The notes: generated from the sequence alone by a model not told the origin. A stretch of 9,671 bases of DNA from an uncultured Clostridia bacterium (GCA_947165805.1 CAMVBT010000071.1:1-9671); one strand, 5' to 3'. Positions 1 through 6,484 are shown, counted from the stretch's first letter. Numbers and translations: made by a program.

Positions 1-537
1 AAGGTCACGATAGCACTTGGACGGTGCGGAGAGCTTTGCTCCCGAGATGCACTTATCCGCCGCCGATGTCTCGGCGTATGTGCCTATATCCGCCATACCC
101 GAAACGGCTGTGCCGTCGTTGAGGTATATGCGCTGTATCTCTATTTCATCAGAATCGGCGAGAGCGGAGAGTGATACCGCCATATCGCTGTAACACACGT
201 TCTCCTTGAACGTAAGGTATATATTCAGCATACCGTCCTCTTCCGAGGAGATATTGTAATAATTCTGTTCAGCCTCTTGTATGCGCTGAGATGCTGATAT
301 CAGGTCATCGGAGGAAACGATGTCTATACCGTCATTACCGGCTGTACCGGACATATAAGCCACTGCGCCGACCGTTACCGCGACTGCGGCAGCTGCGCCC
401 GCCACGGACTTCCAATGCGCGCCGAGTGTTCTCTGCCATGCGGGAGTCTTTGCGGCTTTAATGGCATTTCTTCGAATCTTGTCTTCATCGAAAGCGTATT
501 TCTCGAACAATTCCTTGTAAAAGTCATTGGTATTCAC
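1..537 (-). CDS. Probable anti-sigma factor / sigma-linked single-pass membrane protein (partial, C-terminus cut off)
   Basis: The visible 179 codons begin with GTG at 537-535 and run off the left edge with no stop. An AAAGGAGG ribosome binding site about 8 nt upstream decides the start. Residues 1-43 form a charged, probably cytoplasmic N-terminus (FYKELFEKYAFDEDKIRRNA). One Ala/Val-rich membrane helix spans about 44-62. The rest is hydrophilic and probably extracellular, with Cys at about 115, 163 and 175. The gene lies 69 nt downstream of an ECF sigma factor on the same strand, the usual place for a cognate anti-sigma factor. That layout, not sequence similarity, is the main ground for the call. 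No HxxxCxxC zinc anti-sigma motif is present in the N-terminus, so it would belong to another anti-sigma class. It could instead be a sensor or effector protein of the regulon. Confidence 0.6.
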   Translation of the reverse strand, partial: MNTNDFYKELFEKYAFDEDKIRRNAIKAAKTPAWQRTLGAHWKSVAGAAAAVAVTVGAVAYMSGTAGNDGIDIVSSDDLISASQRIQEAEQNYYNISSEEDGMLNIYLTFKENVCYSDMAVSLSALADSDEIEIQRIYLNDGTAVSGMADIGTYAETSAADKCISGAKLSAPSKCYRDL

Positions 538-606
538 ACTTCTTTCCTCCTTTCATAATATTTTCTGTAAGACGGCTCGAAATGCACGGCCGTTTGCAAA
601 TAACGA

Positions 607-1158
607 TCAGAGATCGAATTTCTTCTTTTGCTTCTCAATTGTGCGGTACAGCTTGTTCTTGACGTTCGAGAGGCTGAGTCCCAGCGTTTCCGCGACCTCA
701 TCGAGCTTCATATCGCACACGAAATGCAGGTAGAATATCCTTCCGATAACGGGGTCATCTTTTGCGATATCCTCGAATATCTGTTTTGCGAGCAGGTCAT
801 TGCCGAGGACTTCCTCGAGCACGGGCTGTTCTTTTGACATCTGCGCCTCGATCTCGACCATCTGTTCCTCGGTATAATCCGAGAAATTGACGGAGATACT
901 GCGCTTTTTGACGTTCCCGTAATAGCTTTTGCACTCGAACTTGGCGATATTGATGACGAACGCCTCGGCGTTCTCGATATCATCGAAGCCCTTTTTGGCG
1001 ATACGCTGATAGAAACGGGTATAGATATTCTGAACGATATCCTCCGACTCCTGCACGCTGCCGCATTTGCTGACGACAAAGCGAGAGACCGCCCGGAAGG
1101 TCTCGCTGTAAACTTTATTGAAATAGGCTTCAAGCGTTTCGCTGGCCAAGCAGGTCAC
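607..1158 (-). CDS. ECF-type RNA polymerase sigma factor (sigma-70 family)
   Basis: This 183-aa protein has the two-domain layout and length of extracytoplasmic-function sigma factors, which direct RNA polymerase to a small stress or envelope regulon. Region 2 covers about residues 13-80 and contains the acidic helix ESEDIVQNIYTRFYQR for core binding and -10 recognition. A linker follows at about 85-115. Region 4 covers about 120-180, with the helix-turn-helix KLDEVAETLGLSLSNVKNKL at 151-170 for -35 recognition, and a basic tail. The next gene downstream is a likely membrane anti-sigma factor. The longest frame starts at GTG 1158, where SD spacing is poor. TTG at 1149-1147 lies behind GAGGTGA, a strong SD, so a protein three residues shorter is plausible. 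An ECF-like promoter upstream suggests autoregulation. The family call is secure, but the ECF subgroup and inducing signal are not determined. Confidence 0.88.
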   Translation of the reverse strand: MTCLASETLEAYFNKVYSETFRAVSRFVVSKCGSVQESEDIVQNIYTRFYQRIAKKGFDDIENAEAFVINIAKFECKSYYGNVKKRSISVNFSDYTEEQMVEIEAQMSKEQPVLEEVLGNDLLAKQIFEDIAKDDPVIGRIFYLHFVCDMKLDEVAETLGLSLSNVKNKLYRTIEKQKKKFDL

Positions 1159-1191
1159 CTCACTGTCGCTTTTGCCCCCTACATTTAAGTA

Positions 1192-1218
1192 GTAGGAGTT
1201 TTTGGCAAAAAAGTTTCA
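1192..1218 (-). promoter_or_regulatory. Candidate ECF-type (autoregulatory) promoter of the sigma factor gene
   Basis: On the minus strand TGAAAC (1218-1213), followed by a T-run, is separated by 16 nt from CCTACTAC (1196-1189). This matches the layout of Firmicutes ECF promoters such as the sigma-W type, TGAAAC-N16-CGTA, with the second -10 base differing. Transcription would start about 25 nt before the GTG start. Binding by the adjacent sigma factor is inferred. Confidence 0.5.
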
Positions 1219-1276
1219 AATTTTCTAAATTTTATATCTGATAAATATGCACAAAATACCGGATAATTTTTTGTAA

Positions 1277-1285
1277 GTTATACCA
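1277..1285 (-). promoter_or_regulatory. Candidate extended -10 vegetative promoter upstream of the sigma factor gene
   Basis: The minus strand reads TGGTATAAC, a TGn extended -10 with five of six bases of TATAAT. No good -35 sits 17 nt upstream. A TTGACC at 1313-1308 is about 25 nt away, too far for this -10, but it has TATATA 16 nt downstream as an alternative. It could supply basal sigma-gene transcription ahead of the ECF-like promoter. Confidence 0.35.
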
Positions 1286-1346
1286 TATATATTAATGTGC
1301 AGTAATCGGTCAACTATTATAAAAATTTCTTTTCCGTTTTCTCGTC

Positions 1347-1377
1347 AAGGCGCACTACCTACCCCCGCTGCAAGGCG
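1347..1377 (+). repeat. 31-bp direct repeat, copy 1
   Basis: This is an exact 31-bp match to 1452-1482. It begins AAGGCGCACTACCTACCCCC and ends GCTGCAAGGCG. Its CCCCGC at 1363-1368 can pair with GCGGGG at 1378-1383 just outside the repeat, giving a GC-rich hairpin specific to this copy. It probably belongs to a dispersed intergenic repeat family, which only a genome search can show. Confidence 0.85.
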
Positions 1378-1451
1378 GCGGGGAGCGCCCCGCGGCGAAT
1401 CCGTCTGATACTTTCTGCTATGGGCAAGTCTGTGCCTCGCAGTTGTCAGTA

Positions 1452-1482
1452 AAGGCGCACTACCTACCCCCGCTGCAAGGCG
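1452..1482 (+). repeat. 31-bp direct repeat, copy 2
   Basis: This is the second exact copy, 105 bp after the first. The sequence after it differs (GAAGCGG instead of GCGGGG), so the hairpin seen at copy 1 is not conserved here. A larger stem-loop at 1501-1526 follows within 20 bp. Confidence 0.85.
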
Positions 1483-1500
1483 AAGCGGTTTGTTTTAGGA

Positions 1501-1526
1501 GCCGGCCCTTTTTTAAAAGGGCTGGC
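1501..1526. other. Strong intergenic stem-loop
   Basis: GCCGGCCCTTTT (1501-1512) can pair with AAAAGGGCTGGC (1515-1526) with a single G-T wobble. The AT core would open to form the loop, leaving a stable GC-rich stem of eight pairs. It lies about 57 nt past the stop of the minus-strand permease gene, where a 3' end would be expected. Neither side is followed by a T-run, so it is not a typical intrinsic terminator. It could be an RNA-processing or stabilising hairpin, or part of the repeat element. Confidence 0.6.
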
Positions 1527-1582
1527 CGCCGGAGGCAACTCAAGCGAAGCGACTTCTTGTCCCCGTTCTCGAGCGCAAGCGA

Positions 1583-4500
1583 CTACTCGACGGACTTGAG
1601 AGCTTCTATCATATCGACGTTACGCAGGCGCTTGTGCATGGCGAAGGTCACGAGCACTGAGAAGAGGACGGTCGCGGCTGCGGCGATGATATAGCTGGCG
1701 GGGTAGATGTTTCTGCCGAACATTACCAAGTCCACTTCCGCGGTGGTTATAACGAACGTCGCCAGATATCTGCCGAGGACGAGACCTGCCGCGGTACCTA
1801 TCAGCGACAGTATTATATTTTCGCGGAAGATGTACTTGTCGACCTCGATATCATAGAAGCCGAGGACTTTGAGGGTCGCTATCTCGCGGATACGCTCGGT
1901 GATGTTGATATTCGTCAGGTTATAGGTCACCACAAACGCCAGCAGTCCCGCGGACGCGATTATGACCACTATTACCAGCCCGAGAGCGTCGAGCATGGCG
2001 GTGAACGTCTTTACCGTGTTGGAATTGAAGCTCACGGTCAGCACGCCGTCCACGTTCAGCAGCTCCTCGCCGAGCTTGTCCTGCTCCATGCCCGTTCCGA
2101 GATCGTGACGGAAATAGAGCACGTTGTATTCCGGAGCCTCGCCTGTGATCGTTTCGTATGTCTCCGGCGTCATATATATATAATGGTTAGGGTAATTCTC
2201 AAAAGGTGCCGTTATCGTCACCGGGACGCGGCGTGTCTCGCTCAGTTCTATCTCCGCGCTGCCGCCCGCTTTCAGACCGCCGAGGAGAAGTGTGGATTTT
2301 TCGTCCAGATAGATGCTGCTGCCGGTGATAGTGTATTTCTCGCCCGTAATGCGGTCGCGCAGGTCGAAGAAATCCGTGAAGCGCTCCGGCTCTGACGGAA
2401 CGGAGATGTAGGCGTCCACCGACCTGCCGCCCGCCGATATCTTGACGAGCTTCTGGTACAGCCTTATGCTCTCGCCGCCGTGCTCCGAGACTATTTCCGC
2501 GGCTCTGAACGGGGCGTCGGGCTCGCCTTCGGTATCATAGGCGAGTATCCCCTGATAGTTCTGTATGTCCTCGAACTGCTTGGCGATGATGTCGTTTATC
2601 GAGTCATACAGCGCAAGTCCTGTCAGCAGCAGCGCTGTGCAGCCTGCAATCCCTATCACCGTCATGAACATCTTGCGCTTGTAGCGGAAGAGGTTGCGGG
2701 CGGTGACCTTGCTGCTGAAACCGAAGCGCTTCCATACAGGCGTGATATGCTCGAGGAGTATGCGCTTGCCGATCTTCGGAGCCTTCGGGCGCATGAGCTG
2801 CGCGGACTGCTCCGCGAGAGCCGAACGCGCCGTCAGCCAGACCGTGAACGCGATCGCCGCCGTGAATACCGCACTCGCCGTAAGCGCCGTCACGATATCT
2901 ATGCTCAGCGACATTCCCACGATGTCGTACATCATTCCGTATGCCGTTATTATTACGAACGGGAACAGATACATCCCCACTCCGCAGCCTATCACGCAGC
3001 CCAGCAGCGTCGCGGAGACCGCGTAGAACATATATTTCAGTATTATCGCGCCGTTACCGTAGCCGAGAGCTTTCAGCGTACCTATGTAAACGCGCTGCTC
3101 CTCGACCATGCGTGTCATGGTCGTAAGGCAGACGAGCATTGCCACTATGATGAAGAACACCGGGAACACCGATGCTATATTGTTGATCCTGTCGGCATTC
3201 TCGCCGTACTCGGTGTAGCCGGGATAGTCGCTTCTGGTGAATACATACCACTTCGGCTCGGAAAGGTCGTCTATCTTCTTCCTCGCGTCGTCAAGCTCCG
3301 CGCGCGCGTCCGCTATCTTCTCCGCGCCCTCGGCTCTGCCGTCCTCGAGCTCTTTCCTGCCGTCCTCCAGCTTTATCTTCGCGTCGGCGAGCTTCTTTCT
3401 GCCGTCCTCGGCCTCGGCCTTGCCGTCATTCAGCTTCTCCCAGCCGTCGTCGAGCTCCGCTCTCGCGTCCGCGAGCCTTTTCTCCGCGTCCGCAAGCTGC
3501 GCTTTGCTGTCGTCGAGAGTGCGTTTCCCCGCCAAGAGCTCCGCTTCGCCCGCGTCGAGCTGTGCCTGTGCCTCGTCGAGCTGCGCCTTCGAGTCGGCAA
3601 GCAGCTTTTCGTTCGCGGCTATCTCCGCTTCCGCGGCCTCGACAGCAGCTATGCCCTCCGCAAGCTTCTTCATATCGTCGCTTATCGCCGAATACTTGTC
3701 TATAAGCTCCTGCGTGAGCTCCGGAACTCCGAGCATGGCCGCTGCCTGCGCTTTTCCGGCCTCAACCTGCGCCCTGCCGGCCTCGTATTCGGCTTTTCCG
3801 GCTTCCAGAGCCGCAGCTCCCGCGTTGTATTCCTCCCACGCGGCATCGAGCTTCGACTTGTTTTCGCCGAACTCCGCAAGCCCTTTCTCATACTCCGCGA
3901 GACCGTCATTGTACTTCGCAAGTCCGTCGTTATATTCCGCAAGCCCGTCGGCGTATTCCTTCTCGCCGTCGTTCAGCTTCTGTTCGTTCTCCGCTATCTC
4001 ATTTTCCGCGTCAATGAGCTTCTGTTCGTTCTCCGCTATCTCGGCTTCGCCGTCCGCAAGCTCCTTTTCGCCGTCGGCTATCTTCTCGTCGTATTCCTTC
4101 TGCGCGTCCGCAAGCTCGCGCTCCGCGTCGGCGAGCTTTTCGTCCGCTTCGGAAACTATATCGTCGTAGCGCTCCTTTGCGCGCTTTTCGCCGATCTTTT
4201 CCATATTGTCCGCCAGAGCGTCAGACGCTCCGCGGTAATCGTCGCTGTAGCAAACGTACCTTCCGAGCTCCGGAAAGCGCAGATAAAGCTCGGTATGGTA
4301 TTCCTGACAGAAATTGCCCTCGGGTATATGATAGACCGACTCTATCGAGCCGTTGCCGACCGTGGTGCTGCCGCGGGTGGTCTTGTCTATGTACATCGGC
4401 GAGCTGACCTTGCCGACTATCGTGTACTCATAAACCGAGATCATATCGTCCGGGTCGGAGCCGTCGTTCGCCGTGAACCGCACGACCGTACCTACCGCGG

Positions 4501-4939
4501 GGCCGCCTTTCATCTTCGAGGAATCGACAACGCACTCGCGCTCATTGGCGGGCATTCTGCCCTCGGTGAGCACAAGGGCGTTTACTCTGCCCTCAAGGAC
4601 GTCCGCGTTCAGGGCTGTGAGCCTTGCTGCCGCGGGCGAGCGCCCCTCGCAGTGCGAAACGAGATCGACAAAGTATGACGGATACACCTCGGCTCCCTCA
4701 GCCGCGGCTGCCGCTGCGATATCGTCCTCATCAAAGCCGTAGGTCGAGACTATCCGCATATCCGCGAGCCTGTAGCTGTCGAGGTAATCGTCCACCGTGT
4801 TGCGCATATCGGGCGAAGCGGCCTTTACTCCTGAAAAGAAGCCCACGCCCAGCGCCACGATGCCGAAGATCGACAGGAAGCGGCTGAGCGTCGAGCGTAT
4901 CTCGCGGAGAGCGCTTTTTTTCAGTACGTTTTTTCTCAA
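1583..4939 (-). CDS. FtsX-like ABC transporter permease with long extracellular coiled coil
   Basis: This 1118-aa membrane protein has the layout of large Firmicutes FtsX/MacB-type permeases, the membrane subunits of type VII ABC systems that work with a separate cytoplasmic ATPase. Predicted helices lie at about 21-40, 588-607, 637-660, 684-704, 757-777, 983-1005, 1040-1062 and 1082-1102. FtsX signatures follow helices in both halves: YIGTLKALGYGNGAI (618-632) and REIATLKVLGF (1018-1028). Between helices 1 and 2 is a mixed domain (about 60-240), then a coiled coil (about 245-560) built of LADGE/NDGLAEY heptads. A second extracellular domain covers about 790-970. The start is TTG 4939-4937, one base after the TGA of the upstream gene. 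GGAGG six nt before it fixes the start and implies coupled translation. No ATPase gene adjoins it. The substrate is unknown; peptide, lipid or cell-wall signalling roles are possible. Confidence 0.88.
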   Translation of the reverse strand: MRKNVLKKSALREIRSTLSRFLSIFGIVALGVGFFSGVKAASPDMRNTVDDYLDSYRLADMRIVSTYGFDEDDIAAAAAAEGAEVYPSYFVDLVSHCEGRSPAAARLTALNADVLEGRVNALVLTEGRMPANERECVVDSSKMKGGPAVGTVVRFTANDGSDPDDMISVYEYTIVGKVSSPMYIDKTTRGSTTVGNGSIESVYHIPEGNFCQEYHTELYLRFPELGRYVCYSDDYRGASDALADNMEKIGEKRAKERYDDIVSEADEKLADAERELADAQKEYDEKIADGEKELADGEAEIAENEQKLIDAENEIAENEQKLNDGEKEYADGLAEYNDGLAKYNDGLAEYEKGLAEFGENKSKLDAAWEEYNAGAAALEAGKAEYEAGRAQVEAGKAQAAAMLGVPELTQELIDKYSAISDDMKKLAEGIAAVEAAEAEIAANEKLLADSKAQLDEAQAQLDAGEAELLAGKRTLDDSKAQLADAEKRLADARAELDDGWEKLNDGKAEAEDGRKKLADAKIKLEDGRKELEDGRAEGAEKIADARAELDDARKKIDDLSEPKWYVFTRSDYPGYTEYGENADRINNIASVFPVFFIIVAMLVCLTTMTRMVEEQRVYIGTLKALGYGNGAIILKYMFYAVSATLLGCVIGCGVGMYLFPFVIITAYGMMYDIVGMSLSIDIVTALTASAVFTAAIAFTVWLTARSALAEQSAQLMRPKAPKIGKRILLEHITPVWKRFGFSSKVTARNLFRYKRKMFMTVIGIAGCTALLLTGLALYDSINDIIAKQFEDIQNYQGILAYDTEGEPDAPFRAAEIVSEHGGESIRLYQKLVKISAGGRSVDAYISVPSEPERFTDFFDLRDRITGEKYTITGSSIYLDEKSTLLLGGLKAGGSAEIELSETRRVPVTITAPFENYPNHYIYMTPETYETITGEAPEYNVLYFRHDLGTGMEQDKLGEELLNVDGVLTVSFNSNTVKTFTAMLDALGLVIVVIIASAGLLAFVVTYNLTNINITERIREIATLKVLGFYDIEVDKYIFRENIILSLIGTAAGLVLGRYLATFVITTAEVDLVMFGRNIYPASYIIAAAATVLFSVLVTFAMHKRLRNVDMIEALKSVE
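3872..4042 (-). repeat. 21-bp-periodic tandem repeats inside the coiled-coil coding region
   Basis: Four or more 21-bp units at about 3872-3960 encode successive seven-residue repeats of the type Y-x-D-G-L-A-x (permease residues about 329-357). Adjacent DNA carries an exact 26-bp repeat (3975-4000 and 4017-4042, offset 42 bp) encoding two copies of IAENEQKL. One repeat unit equals one coiled-coil heptad, so unit gain or loss would change rod length in frame. Confidence 0.7.
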
Positions 4940-4940
4940 A

Positions 4941-5519
4941 TCATTCCTCCGGAGCTTCCGGTTCTTCGGTTTCCTGTTCTTCTTCCTTGTTTTCGGGCTT
5001 TACCGCCTTGTAAAGATCGGAATATCTGTTCCTTACTGCGGGCGAAAAGCCGCCTATCATATTGTAGAGCGTATTGCGGTCGGGATTGAAGATGACCGCG
5101 AGTTTGCCGTATTTATCGGTGTCGGCGCAGAGATACCACATATCCGTGCCGGTCTCGTCGTGCGCCATTACGGTAACGTCGGCATCTATCGTGGTGTCCT
5201 TTCTGTATTCGGCGATCTCCTGTACGGTCTTCAGGCTTACCGTGACAAGTCTTTTGCGTTTGCGCTTGCCGATTATCTTGTCGATATCCAGATCGTCGTT
5301 GGTGACGATATACTCATATTCTATCGACGTACCCTGGAGCAGCCACATGACTCCCCATATTATACCGCCCGCCAGAGCGAGAGACACTATGCCGACATAC
5401 AGGAAAAGGAACGCCGCCCCCGCCAGAAGAATTATCGCCGCTGCTATATACAGCCCGCGTATAAACATATCCCTGCCCGTTGACTCCTTTTTGAGCAGCT
5501 GTTCGGAAAATCTGTCCAT
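4941..5519 (-). CDS. Two-helix membrane protein of unknown function (DUF6106-like by recollection)
   Basis: This 192-aa protein has a short charged N-terminus (MDRFSEQLLKKESTGRD). Two adjacent membrane helices lie at about 19-40 and 43-61 with almost no loop. A cytoplasmic-type domain of about 65-170 follows, with beta-rich character (EYEYIVTNDDLDIDKI, then KRKRKR at 85-90). The C-terminus is very acidic and Glu/Pro-rich (172-192). Two helices followed by a basic beta-rich domain recall bacterial PH-like membrane proteins and a family I remember as DUF6106, unchecked. ATG 5519 is preceded by GAGGGG at suitable spacing. It is the first gene of the pair with the FtsX permease, one base apart, so the two products probably act together or at least accumulate together. 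No catalytic motif is visible, and the function is unknown. Confidence 0.75.
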   Translation of the reverse strand: MDRFSEQLLKKESTGRDMFIRGLYIAAAIILLAGAAFLFLYVGIVSLALAGGIIWGVMWLLQGTSIEYEYIVTNDDLDIDKIIGKRKRKRLVTVSLKTVQEIAEYRKDTTIDADVTVMAHDETGTDMWYLCADTDKYGKLAVIFNPDRNTLYNMIGGFSPAVRNRYSDLYKAVKPENKEEEQETEEPEAPEE

Positions 5520-5538
5520 TTCAATACCCCTCTTTTTA

Positions 5539-5715
5539 AATTGATAATTATGGTGTCCGCTTCGCGGACCGATCAGAATTCTGGTGCGAACCGAAAATTT
5601 CTGCCGTATATATAGTCATCAAAAGGATAACAGACCTGCTTCCTTTGTCACTATTCGGATATGTCGCCGCAGGCGACACAATAATTATCAATTGTCAATT
5701 ATCAATTGTCAATTA
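5539..5715. mobile_element. Candidate REP/MITE-like element with 22-bp inverted repeats
   Basis: The left end 5539-5560 (AATTGATAATTATGGTGTCC then GC) and the complement of 5672-5693 match at 19 of 22 bases. Each end runs into a GC-rich hairpin: GTCCGC-TTC-GCGGAC (5555-5569) and TGTCGCC-GCA-GGCGACA (5662-5678). Beyond the right end, the unit AATTATCAATTGTC repeats in tandem (5683-5696, 5697-5710, then AATTA). There is no coding capacity, so any movement would need an outside transposase. I could not define a clean target-site duplication. It lies in the predicted 5' leader of the 5519 gene, so its hairpins would be transcribed. Confidence 0.5.
5683..5715. repeat. 14-bp tandem repeat (2.4 copies)
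   Basis: AATTATCAATTGTC occurs twice head to tail (5683-5696 and 5697-5710) followed by a partial AATTA. The first copy overlaps the right inverted repeat of the candidate element. The last copy ends about 9 bp from the minus-strand -10 hexamer. Confidence 0.85.
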
Positions 5716-5718
5716 AAT

Positions 5719-5747
5719 ATTATATCACAAATAAACAAAAATTACAA
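5719..5747 (-). promoter_or_regulatory. Sigma-A-type promoter for the membrane protein/FtsX operon
   Basis: On the minus strand TTGTAA (5747-5742) and a consensus TATAAT (5724-5719) are separated by exactly 17 nt. Transcription would start near 5712, giving a leader of about 190 nt before ATG 5519. That leader contains the whole inverted-repeat element. I see no other strong promoter closer to the gene. Confidence 0.7.
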
Positions 5748-5827
5748 GTGGGTTTAGTGCATATTTACAAGATTTTCTTTCCACAGCTTTTGTAACCGCG
5801 TTTTTACGTTTGTACTAAAATTTTTCC

Positions 5828-5856
5828 TTGACTTTACAGAAAAAATAGTATATAAT
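5828..5856 (+). promoter_or_regulatory. Sigma-A-type promoter for the cobU-like/pilT operon
   Basis: TTGACT (5828-5833) and TATAAT (5851-5856) are separated by 17 nt, a near-consensus vegetative promoter. The transcript would start at about 5861-5863, leaving some 67 nt before ATG 5930. This argues against the GTG at 5873 as the real start, since it would have almost no leader. Confidence 0.85.
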
Positions 5857-5929
5857 TATAGAGGCGCAGTTTGTGAAAAACTCACCGGAATTTTGTTTAT
5901 TAAAAGGAGCTTCGGGAGGTATGAACAGA

Positions 5930-6472
5930 ATGTCTAGCATTACCCTGGTGACCGGCGGAGCAGTAAGCGGAAAAAGCAGATGGGCAATATCGTATTTCAG
6001 GACCTGCGACAATGTGCTTTATTTGAACACAAGCCCCGAGCTTCCCGCAGAGACCCGCAACAGGCTTGAGTATTCCAATAAGGAAAACGACGTTACATGG
6101 GAGGTCATCGATAATGTCACCGACCCCGTGGCCTGCATAAAAGATCATAAATTTTTCATACTCGATAACCTCGGCAGCTATGTGGAAAACCTGATGCGCG
6201 AAAACGCGAAGGACATACATAACATCACCCACGACGAGTATGAAAAGATACGCTCAACAGCGGTAAACAACGTGATCGAGTGCATGAACAAGGTCATCGC
6301 CCTTAACGGCGCCCTCGTTATCATCACTGTTGAGCCGGGTTTCTCCGTAAATCCCATCGACGGCGAGCAGACTGCGTTCCGCGATATACTCGGAGCCGTA
6401 AATCAGCGCATCGCAAATACCGCGCAGGAGGTATTCCTCTCCGTAAGCGGTATCCAGTTCAAAATAAAGTGA
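5930..6472 (+). CDS. CobU-like P-loop protein (adenosylcobinamide kinase/guanylyltransferase family, active site altered)
   Basis: CobU enzymes phosphorylate adenosylcobinamide and attach GMP to it in the cobalamin lower-ligand pathway. This 180-aa protein matches the family in length and at both ends: the P-loop TGGAVSGKSR at 8-17, and AFRDILGAVNQRIANTAQEV then SVSGIQFKIK at 149-180. Family ends read TGGARSGKSR and VSGIGVKIK. ATG 5930 is chosen because GGGAGGT lies at good spacing and the protein then begins like CobU; in-frame ATG 5921 is an alternative. Against the Salmonella CobU sequence as I recall it, VLYIATS...W aligns without gaps to residues 29-57. The guanylylated His46 then falls on Tyr48 and the next His on Ser49. 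The NEVG motif is VEPG at 134-137. Kinase-type nucleotide binding may persist, but guanylyl transfer is doubtful. No cobalamin genes adjoin it, and it leads an operon with pilT. Confidence 0.8.
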   Translation: MSSITLVTGGAVSGKSRWAISYFRTCDNVLYLNTSPELPAETRNRLEYSNKENDVTWEVIDNVTDPVACIKDHKFFILDNLGSYVENLMRENAKDIHNITHDEYEKIRSTAVNNVIECMNKVIALNGALVIITVEPGFSVNPIDGEQTAFRDILGAVNQRIANTAQEVFLSVSGIQFKIK

Positions 6473-6484
6473 TGAAAGGGAATT

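Larger units (their letters stand above)
1159..1582. other. 424-nt intergenic region with direct repeats and a stem-loop
   Basis: This gap lies between the end of the FtsX permease gene and the sigma gene, both on the minus strand. Its sigma-proximal part (about 1181-1345) is AT-rich and carries the candidate promoters. The rest (about 1346-1582) is GC-rich with a 31-bp direct repeat pair, a GC hairpin and a strong palindrome. I find no convincing gene. An 83-codon plus-strand frame here begins within the repeat area and runs into the permease gene antisense. Confidence 0.6.
5520..5872. other. Divergent intergenic region (353 nt)
   Basis: This gap separates the minus-strand membrane-protein operon from the plus-strand cobU-like/pilT operon. 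It contains a promoter for each direction, described separately, and a REP/MITE-like inverted-repeat element between the minus-strand promoter and its first gene. The stretch at about 5750-5827 between the two promoters is AT-rich, and I see no gene or clear operator in it. Confidence 0.7.

Noticed and set aside
540..606. Possible hairpin between the sigma and anti-sigma genes (ACGGC...GCCGT)
   Set aside because: It is only a five-pair stem with an 11-nt loop and no T-run, too weak to call an attenuator.
1501..1526. Stem-loop as an intrinsic terminator
   Set aside because: The stem is strong, but no T-run follows on either strand. It is reported only as a stem-loop.
1443..1694. An 83-codon plus-strand frame in the intergenic repeat region
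   Set aside because: It overlaps the 3' end of the permease gene antisense, has no clear SD, and has an Arg/Ser-rich translation typical of a shadow frame.
3237..4169. A 310-codon Ser/Ala-rich frame on the plus strand
   Set aside because: It is the reverse complement of the coiled-coil codons (Ala, Glu, Asp, Lys). The Ser/Ala/Phe-rich composition is an artefact and there is no start context.
2480..4678. A 732-codon open frame on the plus strand opposite the FtsX permease gene
   Set aside because: It lies wholly antisense to a well-supported gene. Its translation is low-complexity and rich in Arg, Leu and Val, without domain motifs. High GC and repetitive coiled-coil codons keep the opposite frame open by chance.
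5683..5715. Short tandem repeats as a CRISPR array
   Set aside because: The units are contiguous 14-mers without spacers, and no cas genes are present. The 31-bp pair at 1347 and 1452 likewise has only two copies with a 74-bp gap.
5873..5929. GTG 5873 as start of the CobU-like gene
   Set aside because: The predicted transcription start is only about 10 nt upstream, the extra residues do not match the family, and ATG 5930 has a better SD and the expected N-terminus.
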